Part shown: positions 34,210 to 45,907 of the stretch, piece after piece
How positions within the stretch are numbered: the stretch's first letter is position 1
Layout of the letters: each line of letters opens with the position of its first letter
NCBI GenBank assembly: GCA_037178855.1
Contig: JASJZC010000001.1
Coordinates: 4,216,001 to 4,280,000 of the forward strand
Origin: Oscheius sp. JU75
Lineage: Eukaryota > Nematoda > Chromadorea > Rhabditida > Rhabditidae
Length of the DNA: 64,000 nt
Direction: 5' to 3'
Notes under the pieces: model-generated
Database searches by the model: none
The model's input: the letters and a program-made list of their open reading frames with translations, nothing else
What the model was told of the DNA's origin: nothing
Made by a program: the position numbers and the translations under genes

Positions 34210-35949
34210 ATGGTCAAGGAAACAAAATATTACGACATTCTCCAAGTTTCTCCAGATGCCTCGGACAATGATCTCAAGAAATCCTACCGTAAGCTGGCCC
34301 TCAAATATCATCCAGACAGAAATCCTGAGGGAGGTGAGCAGTTCAAGTTAATCTCACAGGTATTTTACCATTTCTTTCTAACTTTCATCATCTGTAAGGC
34401 TTATGACGTTCTCTCGGATCCCAACAAGAGAAAAATCTATGACCAGGCTGGAGAGGAAGGAATCCAAGGCGGCGGTGCTGGTGGTGGCGGAGGAGGACAC
34501 AATCCCTTCGACATCTTCAACATGTTCTTCGGCGGAGGTGGAGGAGGACATGGTACTTTCATTTTTGGTTTTTGTATTCAATTTTCATGTTTAGGTCGTC
34601 CCACAGTTCGTCCCACGGTCCACCAGATCTCCGTCAGCTTGGAGCAACTCTACGTGGGAATTACAAAACGATTCAAGATCACGAAGACGTTGAGATGTCG
34701 TCCTTGCGGAGGAAAGGGAGGCTCCAACGTCACGAGCTGCACAGGATGTGGTGGTTCTGGAGTCACCATTCGGTAGAATTCCCCTCAATCTCATGGCAAT
34801 GTTTCACTTTACAGGCGTATGCAAATTGGACCTGGAATGGTCCAACAGGTCCAGATGGCCTGTCGCGAATGCGAGGGCGAAGGAGAGGTTATTCCTGTCA
34901 AGGACCGCTGTAAACACTGCAACGGACGAAAGATGACCCGTACGGAAGATCTCATTGAAGTTCATATCAAGCCTGGAAGTCGTGACGGTGAAAAGATTGT
35001 CCTCGAGGGCAAAGGAGACGAGACGGAAGACCCTGATATTCCTGCCGGAGACGTGATCATCGTCATTGATGAGAATGTACGTTTTTTGACATCAAACAGC
35101 TAAAACTTTCCTTTAGGACCATTCCCAATTCGTCCGTAAACAAGATCATCTGGTTATGAATATTGATATTAAGTTGGTCGAGGCCCTCTGTGGCTTCTCC
35201 CGGAATATCAAAACTCTAGATGCCCGTACTCTCCATTTCACTGTTCTCCCGGGCGAAGTTATTTCCCATGGAACGATCAAAGTGGTTCACGGCGAAGGAA
35301 TGCCTATTAATGGGAATGTTAACGAGAAGGTAGGCTTCTTATGTCTCCGCTCAACAAATGAACCTTTCAGGGTGATCTATGGGTTCAGTTCAGTGTCGAA
35401 TTCCCTGAGAAGATCACACAAGAAGCTAGGAACAAGCTGGTCGATCTATTGCCCGGAAAAAGTAAGCTCACCTATGTACAACTAGCCGTCAACAACGGCT
35501 GCGCCGTTTCTCCAATAGCCTGAGTTCCCAAGTTTACCCAAGAGTTGAATTGTCAATTTAAGTCTTAACATGCAATGACTTGCCAGCTTTTTCTCGTGGT
35601 GACGGACGGACGGACACCATTGCACTTTAGAAGTATAGAGACGCCCAAAAGTCTGTGTCTGAAGCCCTAATTGCCAATTTGTCATAGATACTTTTTGACA
35701 GCAATTACTCTTTGCATTTCAAGTCATTGGGAGAATGTGACTCCGGTAGCTCGACTGGACTCTACTTGTCACGAGCCCCTACGGGGCAACAGCCAATTTT
35801 GTGTCTATCAATTTCGTCATTTAGACACTCCCGTAGCTGACGATTCCGCAGAAGTGTTCCAATTGTCTCGCTGTGGCCCTAGCACTTTTGGACGTCGTTC
35901 CGGCCGACGAGGAGAAGAAGGTGAAGGCGTTCGCTGCCAGCAACAATAA
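34210..35949 (+). CDS. dnj-12: DnaJ homolog, type I (DNAJA)
   Basis: Hsp40 co-chaperone that delivers substrates to Hsp70. J domain [20 protein letters not shown] with YHPDRN (HPD triad), a Gly-rich linker ([20 protein letters not shown]), four zinc motifs ([34 protein letters not shown]), and the two C-terminal beta domains ([40 protein letters not shown]). After a 363-nt intron (about 35461-35823) the last exon adds [17 protein letters not shown] and ends EGVRCQQQ (TAA 35947-35949), a likely CaaX prenylation box as in DNAJA1/2. The big intron contains a dispersed repeat. Name based on C. elegans DNJ-12 similarity and neighbourhood. Confidence 0.92.
35487..35640. repeat. Dispersed repeat, copy 3
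   Basis: Copy in the last intron of the DnaJ gene. Blocks: cggctgcgccgtttctcc, ttcccaagtttacccaagag, gaattgtcaatttaag, ttttctcgtggtgacggac, then acaccattgcactttagaag. Same order and spacing as copy 2 at 13621-13780. Confidence 0.65.
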
Positions 35950-36178
35950 CGTGAGACCTTCTCTTTAGCCTTCTAACAGTTCATTTTCCAGAAATTTCTT
36001 CGTCGACGCCATTTATCAGATGTTTTGAACCGTTCTCCGAATCAGGCCTATGATCTTCCCTCTTTCCCCCCTCTTTAGTCAAACAACCGTTGTTGCCCGG
36101 TCTTTTTATCCGTGTTGGAAGCAGATATGTGTTCCATTTTGACCCTGTTTTCTTGAAAATGAACTTGATTGTGTTATT

Positions 36179-36610
36179 TCATTGTCGTTTTATCAAAGAA
36201 CCAATTTGGAAAGCACTGGAGAGTAACAAAGGGAACGTGGTCAGACCAAAGAGAATCCAAAAATGGTTAACGGGGTGCTGGTCAACCACAAACTTCAAGA
36301 GGAAAAGATGGGCAATTAGGTGGAAAGACATGGAAAAAATGGATTTCCCGATGGAGGGAAGAGATCGGAGCAGAAGAACCAGCTCCAGCACATTGGCCGC
36401 CATTGAAAGTGTCAGCAGTACGATAAATTCTAGGCGAGATTCTTCAGAGATTTGGCTGACATGCTCTGGAAGCCCTGCCGTCAAATGTGTCTCCTGAAAA
36501 CCCCCATTTTTTGGGTGATTTTGTAAACAAACTTGCTGAAAACAGATGACAAAAAGGAGGATTGTGTGTGACAGGGTACAAAGGAAGGTACCTGTCAGTG
36601 TGTCAAGCAT
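36179..36610 (-). CDS. tmem-107: TMEM107 transition-zone protein
   Basis: Small four-helix membrane protein of the ciliary transition zone. Two exons: MLDTLTGTFLCTLSHTILLF (TM1), a 39-nt in-frame intron (gtttgttta...ggttttcag, about 36496-36534), then ETHLTAGLPEHVSQISEESR, FIVLLTLSMAANVLELVLLL (TM2), SIFSMSFHLIAHLFLLKFVV (TM3), and HFWILFGLTTFPLLLSSAFQ (TM4), ending GSLIKRQ. About 130 residues, like human TMEM107, with a conserved S-x-x-x-H segment in TM3 and W-x-x in TM4. A 135-codon plus-strand ORF over it is a shadow. It diverges from rps-26. Confidence 0.82.
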   Translation of the reverse strand: MLDTLTGTFLCTLSHTILLFVICFQQVCLQNHPKNGGFQETHLTAGLPEHVSQISEESRLEFIVLLTLSMAANVLELVLLLRSLPSIGKSIFSMSFHLIAHLFLLKFVVDQHPVNHFWILFGLTTFPLLLSSAFQIGSLIKRQ

Positions 36611-37041
36611 ATTTGGCTCTTTTCCGAGAGCTTATTTCTATGGCAACACCCACAACTCGACCACCCTCTGCTCTGTGGCTAAAAACCCGTAACTTCGCGC
36701 CATTATAAACTTGGTTAAAGGACTAACTTTTGACATGGGTCCCGTCACGATTTGGGCATTTCTACAACCGTTCAACGTCAAGCCAACCTCAATTCTGCAA
36801 ATCCTAAAATTTTTCAGTCTTTCAGCTCACGTTTTCGCTGTTTTTCCACGTTATTTTGCTTGGAAACTGTTCTAAATTAAAGGGGGATGTGATGGGCAAG
36901 CTTCTAATGCTGGAAATCTGCTTAATTATCCGCTAAACTTTAGCCGAGGTTGCTTTTTATCGATTCTCGCTGTATTTCTCGTTTTTCCCTCTCCAACTTT
37001 TTTTTTAACCCTCACTCATATTGTATTTTTCAGGGTTAAAA

Positions 37042-37645
37042 ATGACCGTGAAGCGAAGAAATCACGGAAGGAACAAGAAGAACCGCGGACACTGCCGCTT
37101 TATCCGATGCACCAACTGTGGAAGATGCTGCCCGAAAGACAAGGCCATTAAGAAATTCGTAGTTCGTAACGTGAGTTGTTTTTGCAATAACGTAATCTTG
37201 TTTGCTTACAGATCGTCGAGGCTGCCGCAGTCAGAGATATTGGAGATGCCTCTGCTTATCCTCGTGAGTTCTTTATTTCTCTGGGATTTTCTATAAGGCT
37301 GGCTATTACTATAACTCCGAGGCTTGTAGCAGCAGCGCTGTGGCCTAATGACAAAGTGTATTTTTAGAACGGCACTGGACGTTTGTTTCGTTCAAACCTG
37401 TGATTTTGCTATCGAAACTCTTAACATAACTATTCGTCGTCACGCCTTTCTTATTGTTTAATTTTTTTTCAGAGTATGCTCTTCCCAAGCTGTACCACAA
37501 GCTCCACTACTGCGTCGCCTGTGCCATCCACAGCAAGGTCGTTCGTAACAGAAGCCGTGAAGCTCGTAAGGACCGTAATCCTCCTCCCCGCTTCGGCCAG
37601 CGTACGGCCCAGGCTGCCCGCCCTGGAGCCGGACCCCGTCCTTAA
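37042..37645 (+). CDS. rps-26: 40S ribosomal protein S26 (eS26)
   Basis: Cytosolic small-subunit protein near the mRNA exit. Exon 1: [20 protein letters not shown] with [20 protein letters not shown] (zinc-binding Cys pairs); exon 2: [17 protein letters not shown]; exon 3: [40 protein letters not shown], ending in a Pro/Arg-rich tail (TAA 37643-37645). Length (~115 aa) is normal. The leader is pyrimidine-rich with a tttttcag acceptor just before the ATG. The second intron (about 37264-37473) is unusually long for this locus and may host a small RNA. Confidence 0.96.
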
Positions 37646-37732
37646 ACACTTGTTATTGTTGAAAACGGAGATAAATCTGTTTATTACGGAAGAAATTTAC
37701 TAAGAATTGAGACTCTTCAAAAGTAAGTGATT

Positions 37733-40700
37733 TTATACTCGTACGCTCGAATGATTAGACTCCAATTGGAGCTTGTAAGTACTAAGGTAGACGTTGTGAG
37801 GTGCTGATTCGACAGTCAAATCGCTTTTCTCGTCTTCTTCAATCCGTTTAGACTGCGGTGAACAGTTCTGTATGGATATTCGTCGATTTTTGCCAGTCTT
37901 GTCACTCCACTTCTTTCCTCCTCTCTTCTTACTGATATGAGGATTATCTTGATAGAGATTCTTCAACTTGTACATCCGGAGCTGTGTGTATACCCGTTTC
38001 AGCTCCGCCTTAAATGCCTCTTTTGCGTGTCTTGTTCTCACTCGACAAACCCTAATGTCTTCTGGGTTCATGTCAATGATGGGAACTTCTGCGAAGTCGA
38101 TGGTCCCGTTGAGGATGTTATCTCGCAGCTTGGCCAAGGAAGGATGTGCCCGCCCCGAATGACCTGCCAGAGTCATCGATCTTCTGGTCGTATCACCTGC
38201 TGTCTAAATGAGAAGTATGCAGTCATTTCAGAGACCGATTTACCAAATAGAACTTCGGAGCGATGATGATGACGATATTGACGGATACTGTGAGCTGGAG
38301 CTGCACGAAAGAAATTGTGAAGAGTGTATCACTGCTGCCGGAGTTTCTCATCCAGTATCTGAACTAGGCCTGTTTTATTTCTCTTTATTTGACTGACCGA
38401 ATGAGATTGGCGATGAAGGTGATGACAGCTTCAAGACAGACAGCCACCGTAAACTGCCATCGTTCCAGCCAGTCGCTGTTTCTGGCCTTGTAGCACAGAC
38501 GCATGCCGTAGCTGAGGAAGAAGACCTCGTAACCATGCCAAATGAAATGCCATCCCTGCATTCGACATTGTGGCCACGCTGTGCCCCACAGTCCTGCATC
38601 ACCCCAGGATCCGACTGTCCAGGCTAGCAGACCTAAATTTTGTCGTCAAGGCATGTCAATCCAATTCAATTACCGGTCACAGTCAGGGCGAGCATTCCTG
38701 CCAGCCACTTGAGCATATCCTTCTCCCTAACTGAGACATGTTGGGCCTTTCGGACCCGGTATTCTTGCAGATTCCTGTAAATTGTTTCTACTACCGGCTT
38801 GTCCTACACATTGGAAACATTTTTCATCGAACTAAGCATATAAAAGGTTTGAATATGAGAGATAGACTAACTTCTTTCTTTCAATTTTGGGCCCTGCCCG
38901 GTAAAAAATATTTACGAAACTTGATAGTAGCTATAAATACGACTTTCTAGACATTCAAAAATCCTTTTCCACCTGACCAAAAGTTGTCAGTCAAAGTCAC
39001 AGCTCGTCTTCGCCCTAGAATCGATGTTGCGCGTAAGTGAATCAGCGCTCTTCTGATGTTTTGGGCCCTTCATAAGTATTGGGCATTACTTTGTGATACA
39101 GCCCAAAATAGGGCAGTTTTCCTGCAGCCGTGCCTCGTTTTTATCGGCCCGGAGTCGCTTTGTTTTCAGGGAGAGAGAATGTGTCAGCCCAGAAGAGAGA
39201 TGGACTGTTGTTCCCTGAGGGGCCGCTGCTCCGAGTCGGCTACTTCCTCAACCCAAACAAACCTGTAGATTTTCAAGACAATACTGCCATAGAAGATGGA
39301 GAAGCCAATTTGTCGAAGCCAGACAGCTAGACAACACCCCATGGCAGGTGAGGAGAGCCAATCCAGAAGGAGCTGGAACAATTGTTTGGGTGATTAAGCG
39401 ATCGTAATGAGCCTGTCAGATGCTCGGGTGTAAAAAAAATAAGAAAGGCTGGTAATTCATGAGGGTCAGCTGTTCTTGTAAGATATAAACTCACAATGGA
39501 GTAGAGGATAGATGCTCCCACGAGGAATAGTTCCATCAGAGCCCATCCTCGGGCCTCGTTCTGTCGTCGTCGTTCACGCCAGATTATGGGGATGAGGACG
39601 AGACAGGTCAGCGCACAGATGGCATTGAACAGCATAAGCATGTTGCGACCTACAACATGGGATTATTTCTTTTTAGTGGTTAGGATGGAATACTCTATCA
39701 ATAACCTATGTTAACTTGGCTAAATATGGAAGAATCAACGAATAAGTATACAGATTTGGGCATCTCGACTCACCTCTCTCGATATCCGTCCTGCAAGTGC
39801 TGTCGTCGCTCTCGCTGCAGCACTGTTTGGCCAGGACTCGGAGTCCAGAATGTACTGACCATGAACACTGAAATTGAGGGGGTCGTCTCTTTCATTAGAG
39901 CCAAATGTCACCGGCACGTAATCGCCGTCTCGATCATCTCAAAATTGCCCCGGCAAGCGTAAACATTTGTGAAGAAGGTCTTGATAAAAAAAGAAGGGTA
40001 GGTAGGGAATCCGACGAAACTGAACTAATTGGCAGAATTATGATCCGTGGGAGCGTAATTGGAGCACTCTCCGAGTGTTATTGGACAGTTGAATATGTTC
40101 GCTGCGGGATGTTCTTTAAGTCTAACGACTACTGGGTACATTCTCACTCTCTTGATCCCTACCCTCCAGTTAAGAAGAGAAATCTCTGTGCCCCGGGGCA
40201 AACAAACGGCCTCTCAGGCCCGCAATATCTGGCCCTTCATCAATAATTCCCCCCTGTTCGGGCGACTGCGTCCCGAGCCACACTCGAATACACTCGTTCC
40301 GCATAAACACTCATGTCTGCACCCGTCTTTTTTTTGAATGGGTAGAAAATTACAACATCACACTAAAAGGGTGCCAAGATTTCGGGTGCTTCCGGGGAGT
40401 ATCAACACTTGAAAAAGCGGGGAGGTCACGGGATTGGAGCACTGGTGCAAAGAGCGGAAGTGAAGGACATGAGCAACGTATCTTCTTCGGAGTATAGTTT
40501 GAATTCTTTCGCTGCGAGATATGTTGAATAATGAGCCATTCAAGAAGAAGTTTCAAAACCCTGTTGGCTGAGTATTAACTGTGACTATTGATCCAGTAAC
40601 GAAGAATGGTTACAAATGTTTGTCTGAACTATCATAAGGTGTACTTTTACCAGCATTAGATAGCATTAGATCAGCCTATTCTTTTTCGAACCAGTTTTCA

Positions 40701-41921
40701 AATAATACAGGTCGCGTAACAAAAAAGCGGAAAGTCTTGACTCTAAAGAACCTTCAAGGGACAATAAGGAAACCCAATACCCGCTCTCTCCTTTGTCGTT
40801 AGACTGTCGGATCAACGCAAAGAGAAGAGCAATTTTTGCCAATCTCATCTCTCTTTCTACGAAATCTCATTAGCGCCCCCCGAATTCCTAGGGTCCGTGA
40901 ATAAAGACGCTACGTGATTTCATTTTTGAAGGCTTACCTTCGTGTTGCAGCTGGACTTTTTGCACAGGTCGATTTCGTAGTCGAGGCGGAGTATCAAGTA
41001 TCCAGCTCGAGTATCAAGCTGTTTGGTAGGATGCACAATGGTCGGAACCCATCGTCCCATGTTCTGAAAACAATTTTTTTAGAAGTTTTCTCTCAGATCA
41101 ACTCACAATTTTGTCATCCTCACAGAGGTATTGTAGCGCATAGACAGGGCCTGTGCCATTCAGTCGAAACGGGGGCTCTTGGCTGATTGTACAGTTTTCG
41201 ACCAAGGAGGTTTGGAAGTCCTGCAAAGAGCAAGGTTCGTATATTTTTGGAAACTTCATAAAACCCTAATCCAATAAATGTAAACTTAACACAGATACTG
41301 AGACTCAACTAAAACGCAAAGTTGCGATAGTACACAGCTGGATTGGACCTCGATATTTCAAGACTTGTTCATAGGATAACCTTTTCTACCTTTTCGATGT
41401 ACTACATCTACATGTTTGATCAGGGCCACAACTTTGAGAAGATCGAAAAAGTGAAAGTACCAGTTCTTGGGAGACCTAAAAGTGGATTTACCATCTCTTG
41501 AACTGAGATCTCTTTTAGCCTCACGCTTTCAGTTTTTATAAAAATGTATTAAACTTTGGAGAACATGGTTTAATCTTCAAATCAGAAAGGCCTCGAAGAA
41601 TGTGAATCGGTGCCAATTATTGGTCTGTTATTGACAGCGATTCGTCAACAATTCGCGCCAATTTGGGACAGTCTCCTACTGTATTCAGGGGCACAAAAAA
41701 GAGAGACAAACCTTTGGATGATGGGCAAAGAATTGGACGAGCTGCAACAAACGTGGGTAATTGTCGACAACTGTCGGCAGGATAAGATGTTCGGCAGGGA
41801 CGACATAATTGCACTCTTTTGGATTGTCAAGATCACTGAGCAGGGTGATTAGAGGCGGTATGGAGCCAGCTGGACCGACACTGGCTCCGGCTTGCTGCAG
41901 AAGCAGAAAGAGCCAGACCAT
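37733..41921 (-). CDS. Class C GPCR, GPR158/GPR179-like
   Basis: Orphan class C G-protein-coupled receptor. Signal peptide MVWLFLLLQQAGASVGPAGS at 41921, extracellular exons with scattered Cys (41.8-40.9 kb), then TMs: MLMLFNAICALTCLVLIPII; WALMELFLVGASILYSIVSL; LRQIGFSIFYGSIVLKIYR; MLKWLAGMLALTVTGLLAWT; HFIWHGYEVFFLSYGMRLCY; FTVAVCLEAVITFIANLIR. The exon containing that last segment seems to stop at 38385, but a 39-nt intron (gtcagtcaa...agttcag) joins TM7 (FVQLQLTVSVNIVIIIAPKF). A further intron (near 38181-38241) joins the 148-codon terminal exon with AELKRVYTQLRMYKLKNLYQ and DNPHISKKRGG, the C-tail helix of GPR158/179. The stop is TAA 37733-37735. The ectodomain exon map is incomplete. 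Confidence 0.78.
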
Positions 41922-43049
41922 GAGCGGGACGAGAATCCCCTCTCAGAGCGGACTGGACCTCTCGCCCAATCAATGGGCTGACTAGGCCGTTGAGGGGCGG
42001 AGTTCTCTCTCCTCTCACCCCGTGCTGAACCCCGGCAATTAGAAAAGGGACCATGAGCGACGAGAGTTACGTGAATCTGATGGGATGTCTCTCTTCTTTT
42101 CAAGAACAACCTTTGTGGTCTTTTGATAGTCGTGGGATGGAAGGATTAGGATCTTTTCGAACTTTCCCTTATGCTGTCAGAGCTCATATGGTTTCGAAGA
42201 ATAATGGTGTGAATCTATTAGATAATGATATAGAGGCGTGTGATTGAAGATCTGAGATGAGACACGGGGAGCGAGATTCAATGGCAGGAAGAGCTTACAG
42301 AGGTCAGAACAAGAACAAATTACAGTAAGAAGTTGTCTCTAGCAAATCTAATTGAATGAAAAGAGAGAAAGTATAGGATAAGTTCTGAGGGTAGAAGTTT
42401 CGAGAACAGACGGAACGGTATGAGATCAAGTTTGGGAACAAGATACTGGGGTCGGAAAAAGAATGAGGGTAGAAAACAGAAAAGAAACAGATCAAGTAAG
42501 GATGAGTCACGTGAACAAGGTCTCGATCGATCAAACCTAGCTTATTTAATCTTGTTATGCCTCTGTCCACAAGCAAATGTTAAGGAAGAGCTTCTCCAAG
42601 CCGAAAGACACTATCTAAGCCACGATGGTTTCTGTGGCGAACTCAGTCTGTTTGCTTGTTTGTTTATCCGTGGCCACAAAACAGAAGCAAGCCTTGTCCA
42701 GTAATTTGGCGTTCAGAAACATTGCCTAAACTGATTGACATGTAAGACAACTTTGGGTGCGCTCTAGAACTTGGTTTATGTCCCAATGAAGCTACATGAA
42801 GTCTTTTGTTACTACGAAGCGGCGTAGCCGTCGATTCAAACTGAAGGCAAAAGGACGGCTGGTACTATTTCTAAAAAAGAAAATTGGTGGTCTGCAATAT
42901 CCTCTTTAACTTGGTAGAAGACACAAATTCTAAAAACCGCAGTCTACCAACCGATAATTGACCCATCGAATGAAACAAATGAAAGCATGGGTAACTTTAT
43001 CGTATGGGCGAAGTGAACATAAACCCGATATAAACCAATTTCTAATAAA
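41922..43049. other. Intergenic, about 1.1 kb
   Basis: Between the class C GPCR start and the quinone oxidoreductase stop, both on the minus strand, so mainly the GPCR promoter. A compact GC-richer block (about 41990-42060) lies nearest the GPCR start. Short ORFs on both strands have no resemblance to known families. No repeat element recognised. Confidence 0.4.
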
Positions 43050-44554
43050 TCAAACCGCCACAACCAGATTGCCCAAAGCTCCGTACGACTGCATGATGTC
43101 GACATGAGCCTGTTGGAGTTGCTCCAGACTGTATTCTCTTTGGACGACTGGTCGGAACTTGGTTTCGGAGAAGAGTTGATTGACTTTTTGAGCCATCTTA
43201 TAGTATTCTTCTTGTGTACTGTGACCCAGACTGACACCTGAACAGGTAGGCGTTAGAAAAGCTCGTGGCTCAGTCACCATAGATCGAAGTCTCCAAAGTC
43301 ATTAGAGCCCTGGCGTTGATGGTAGTCTCGCCACGGTTTCCGACGATGCAAATGCGACCGTTTTTAGCCAATAGGCTAAGATCAGTCTCCAAGTTGATAT
43401 GGGCTGCCATTTCGACGATGAGGTCGAAACCTAAACAACTCTCTTGTTCACTGTGATCCCATAACAGTAATCTGGAGATAGAAGGTAACTCGCCAATGCG
43501 CATCGATGCAAAAAAACAGGCCCATGAGGAAGAGTTAGTGCAACAAGGGCAGAAAGTTTTAGCAGAACAAACTTATCTGTTGTATTTTCTGTTTTTATCT
43601 TCTCGACATAGAGACTGTCCCGATGGTTGTAGACTCTAATCGCTCCATTCCTTTGAACATTTTCGCAACCTTCCTGAGTACCGGCCGTTCCAACGACGTC
43701 GTATCCTTTCCATGTGGCTAGCTGGACGGCAGCCAGCCCAACACCACCAGATGCTCCGTGGATTAGAATCTTTGAGGCTGGTTTCAAGGCACCCTTCATA
43801 AAGAGAGCCCTATAGGCGGTGAGATACGGGACTCCAATAGCAGCACCTTCGGCGAAGGTGACTTCTGGAAGGTGGAGATAACAAAACGCAGCAGGCAGTT
43901 TTTTTTCGCTTCCCTTATAGTTCCGATAAGACTCTCAGTTGTATTTAACACTTCCCGCGCGAGCTACAATTCCAAGTCAATACGCAATTTTGTGTGTAAT
44001 ACATTTTTGGCGCGCGAACAGAGCCCTCTTTTACATTTTCTTCTCTTTTTTCCATTTTTTTAACTCTTTTTATCTCCTATTTTGCCTGCAAGCCCTCTAA
44101 ATCTTTGTGCGCGCGAGAGCCGACAGCAACAACAGACCTTCTGGCAGTGGAAAAACCCTCGTTGAAAGCGTGTACTCAGCGGCACTTCCATTTGCTTCGG
44201 CGAGAAACCAAACTCTGTCGCCTTTTCTCACATGTTCAACAGCTTCCCCAACCTAAAACTTCTACTTCTTTTTTGAAACCGTTTTGCTCTCACTTCTTCA
44301 ACGATACCAGATCCGTCCCGGCCTGGGATATATGGTAGGCTTGGAAGTACTCCATAGGCTCCGGAACGAATGTAGGTATCGACCGGATTGATTCCTGCTG
44401 CCTTCACTTTGATCAGAACCTAGAAAACGATCTGCTTGCCTGGGTTTTCCGTTTTCTTTACCTGCTGAGCCTTCATAACTTTTGGCAATTCCCAGTTCGC
44501 AACCGTTTGGATATTTTCCGGAGCTCCAAAGCAGCGAACAACGGCTGCTCTCAT
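43050..44554 (-). CDS. Quinone oxidoreductase, zeta-crystallin-like
   Basis: NADPH-dependent quinone reductase of the zinc-free MDR family (CRYZ). [20 protein letters not shown] starts at 44554 after a cttttcattcag-type acceptor. Then: [77 protein letters not shown], the Rossmann motif [60 protein letters not shown], and a C-terminus with [20 protein letters not shown] (stop TGA at 43050-43052). All family landmarks are in order. One intron of about 260 nt (43867-44120) is longer than usual. As I recall the C. elegans counterpart is F39B2.3, next to uev-1, as here. Confidence 0.92.
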
Positions 44555-45070
44555 GTTCTTGACTGAATTTTTCACTTTTTAGCGTTCCACTTTCGCTTTG
44601 GTACCAGAACTTTTGATAAATAAAATTGCAAACACTCATTATTCCACATTTCTTCTTTTAGATCAATTACCGCTGTTATAAAAGCAAAACTGTTAGCAAA
44701 TAATGACAAAAAAAAGTTTATATCAATGCCAATTTACTCGAAAAGGGCCACCGATTTCAGTATTTTCGCTCTAGGTCAGGCGAGGCGGCCACCCTCCGCT
44801 CGCCACGGAAAGGAATCAGCTGTGGTCGATTTTTCATACAAAAATATCGTGCTCTTTGGTAATCCTTCACCATTTAAATTTCCTCAGCGGCTGAATTTAA
44901 CCGACAATGCTGGTAACATGCCCAATTGGGAGCCATCCATAAAGGGAGTAGTTATGTTTTGTGTACATTCAAAATTTCTTTTTTATTCTTACGTATGGTT
45001 CTTCCATTTTTTATTTCCTTATAAAAATGCAACTTTCAGGTTGTAGCTGTATTTCTAGTCAAGGATTGCC
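44555..45070. other. Divergent intergenic region
   Basis: A 516-bp region separates the starts of the quinone oxidoreductase (minus) and uev-1 (plus) and probably serves both as promoter. A small plus ORF (MPIYSKRATDFSIF..., from 44726) shows nothing recognisable. No repeat seen. Confidence 0.4.
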
Positions 45071-45616
45071 ATGGGTTCGTTTCCTTCAACGTTTTTTGTT
45101 ATCACCTCTTTTTTCAGTTGATGTGCCGAGAAATTTTCGTTTACTCGAAGAATTAGAAGACGGCCAGAAGGGCAAAGGCGACGGAAACATCTCGTGGGGC
45201 CTGGAAGACGACTCGGACATGACTCTTACCCGATGGACAGGAACCATCATCGGACCTCCTAGGGTCAGTTCTTTCTCTTGATTTTCGTAAAAGTTGCTTC
45301 CTTAAGACCCCGTACGAATCGCGTATCTATAATCTTCGGATCGAATGTGGCCCGAATTACCCGAGAGAGCCACCGACTGTCCGCTTCACCACACGAATTC
45401 ACATGAATGGTGTCAATCAGAGCAACGGCGTGGTTAGTAATTGCTCTCCTATCATCATATACTTGAATTAAGATCGACAAGCGCAATATTGGGACTCTGC
45501 GCGGTTGGAATGGAAGCTATCTGATCAAAAACGTGCTGGAAGACATCCGCAAAAACATGATGACGGCCAAGGAGAATATGAAGTTGTCACAGCCATCGGA
45601 GGGAGTCACCTTCTAA
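45071..45616 (+). CDS. uev-1: Ubiquitin E2 variant (UEV1/MMS2)
   Basis: Catalytically inactive E2 variant that partners Ubc13 to make K63-linked ubiquitin chains. ATGG at 45071-45074 is joined by a 45-nt intron to TTGATGTG, giving [20 protein letters not shown]. It continues [83 protein letters not shown], ending [13 protein letters not shown] (TAA 45614-45616). The E2 active-site Cys is absent, as it should be in this family. About 140 residues, normal length. Four exons. Confidence 0.95.
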
Positions 45617-45907
45617 GAAAAGCTTTCAAAGAGACAGCTATAACTCCGAGTTTCTGTCCGGTTTTTACTATTCCGCGTGTCTCCCCCTACGAATCCCCTT
45701 CTTGTTTTCATACAGCCGATAACGAAAGAGTAGATCGTCTTAAGCTAGCCTTCTCATCAACATTTACCGGTTTCCCACTTTTGTTTGCTATTTTAAATTG
45801 TCTATTAAATATTCTCTCGGATGCTGGCTTTTTTCTTGGCTTGTTGGTTGACATTCCACCGTTTACACGTCCCTCAAATTCCGGTGCTTTCGAAACAAGG
45901 TTTCTAG

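Noticed and set aside
36090-36497. 135-codon plus-strand ORF
   Set aside because: Antisense shadow of TMEM107, which has four TM helices and a clean 39-nt intron.
37733-38176. Separate single-exon gene on the minus strand
   Set aside because: It fits in frame as the last exon of the GPR158-like receptor and carries that family's C-tail helix.
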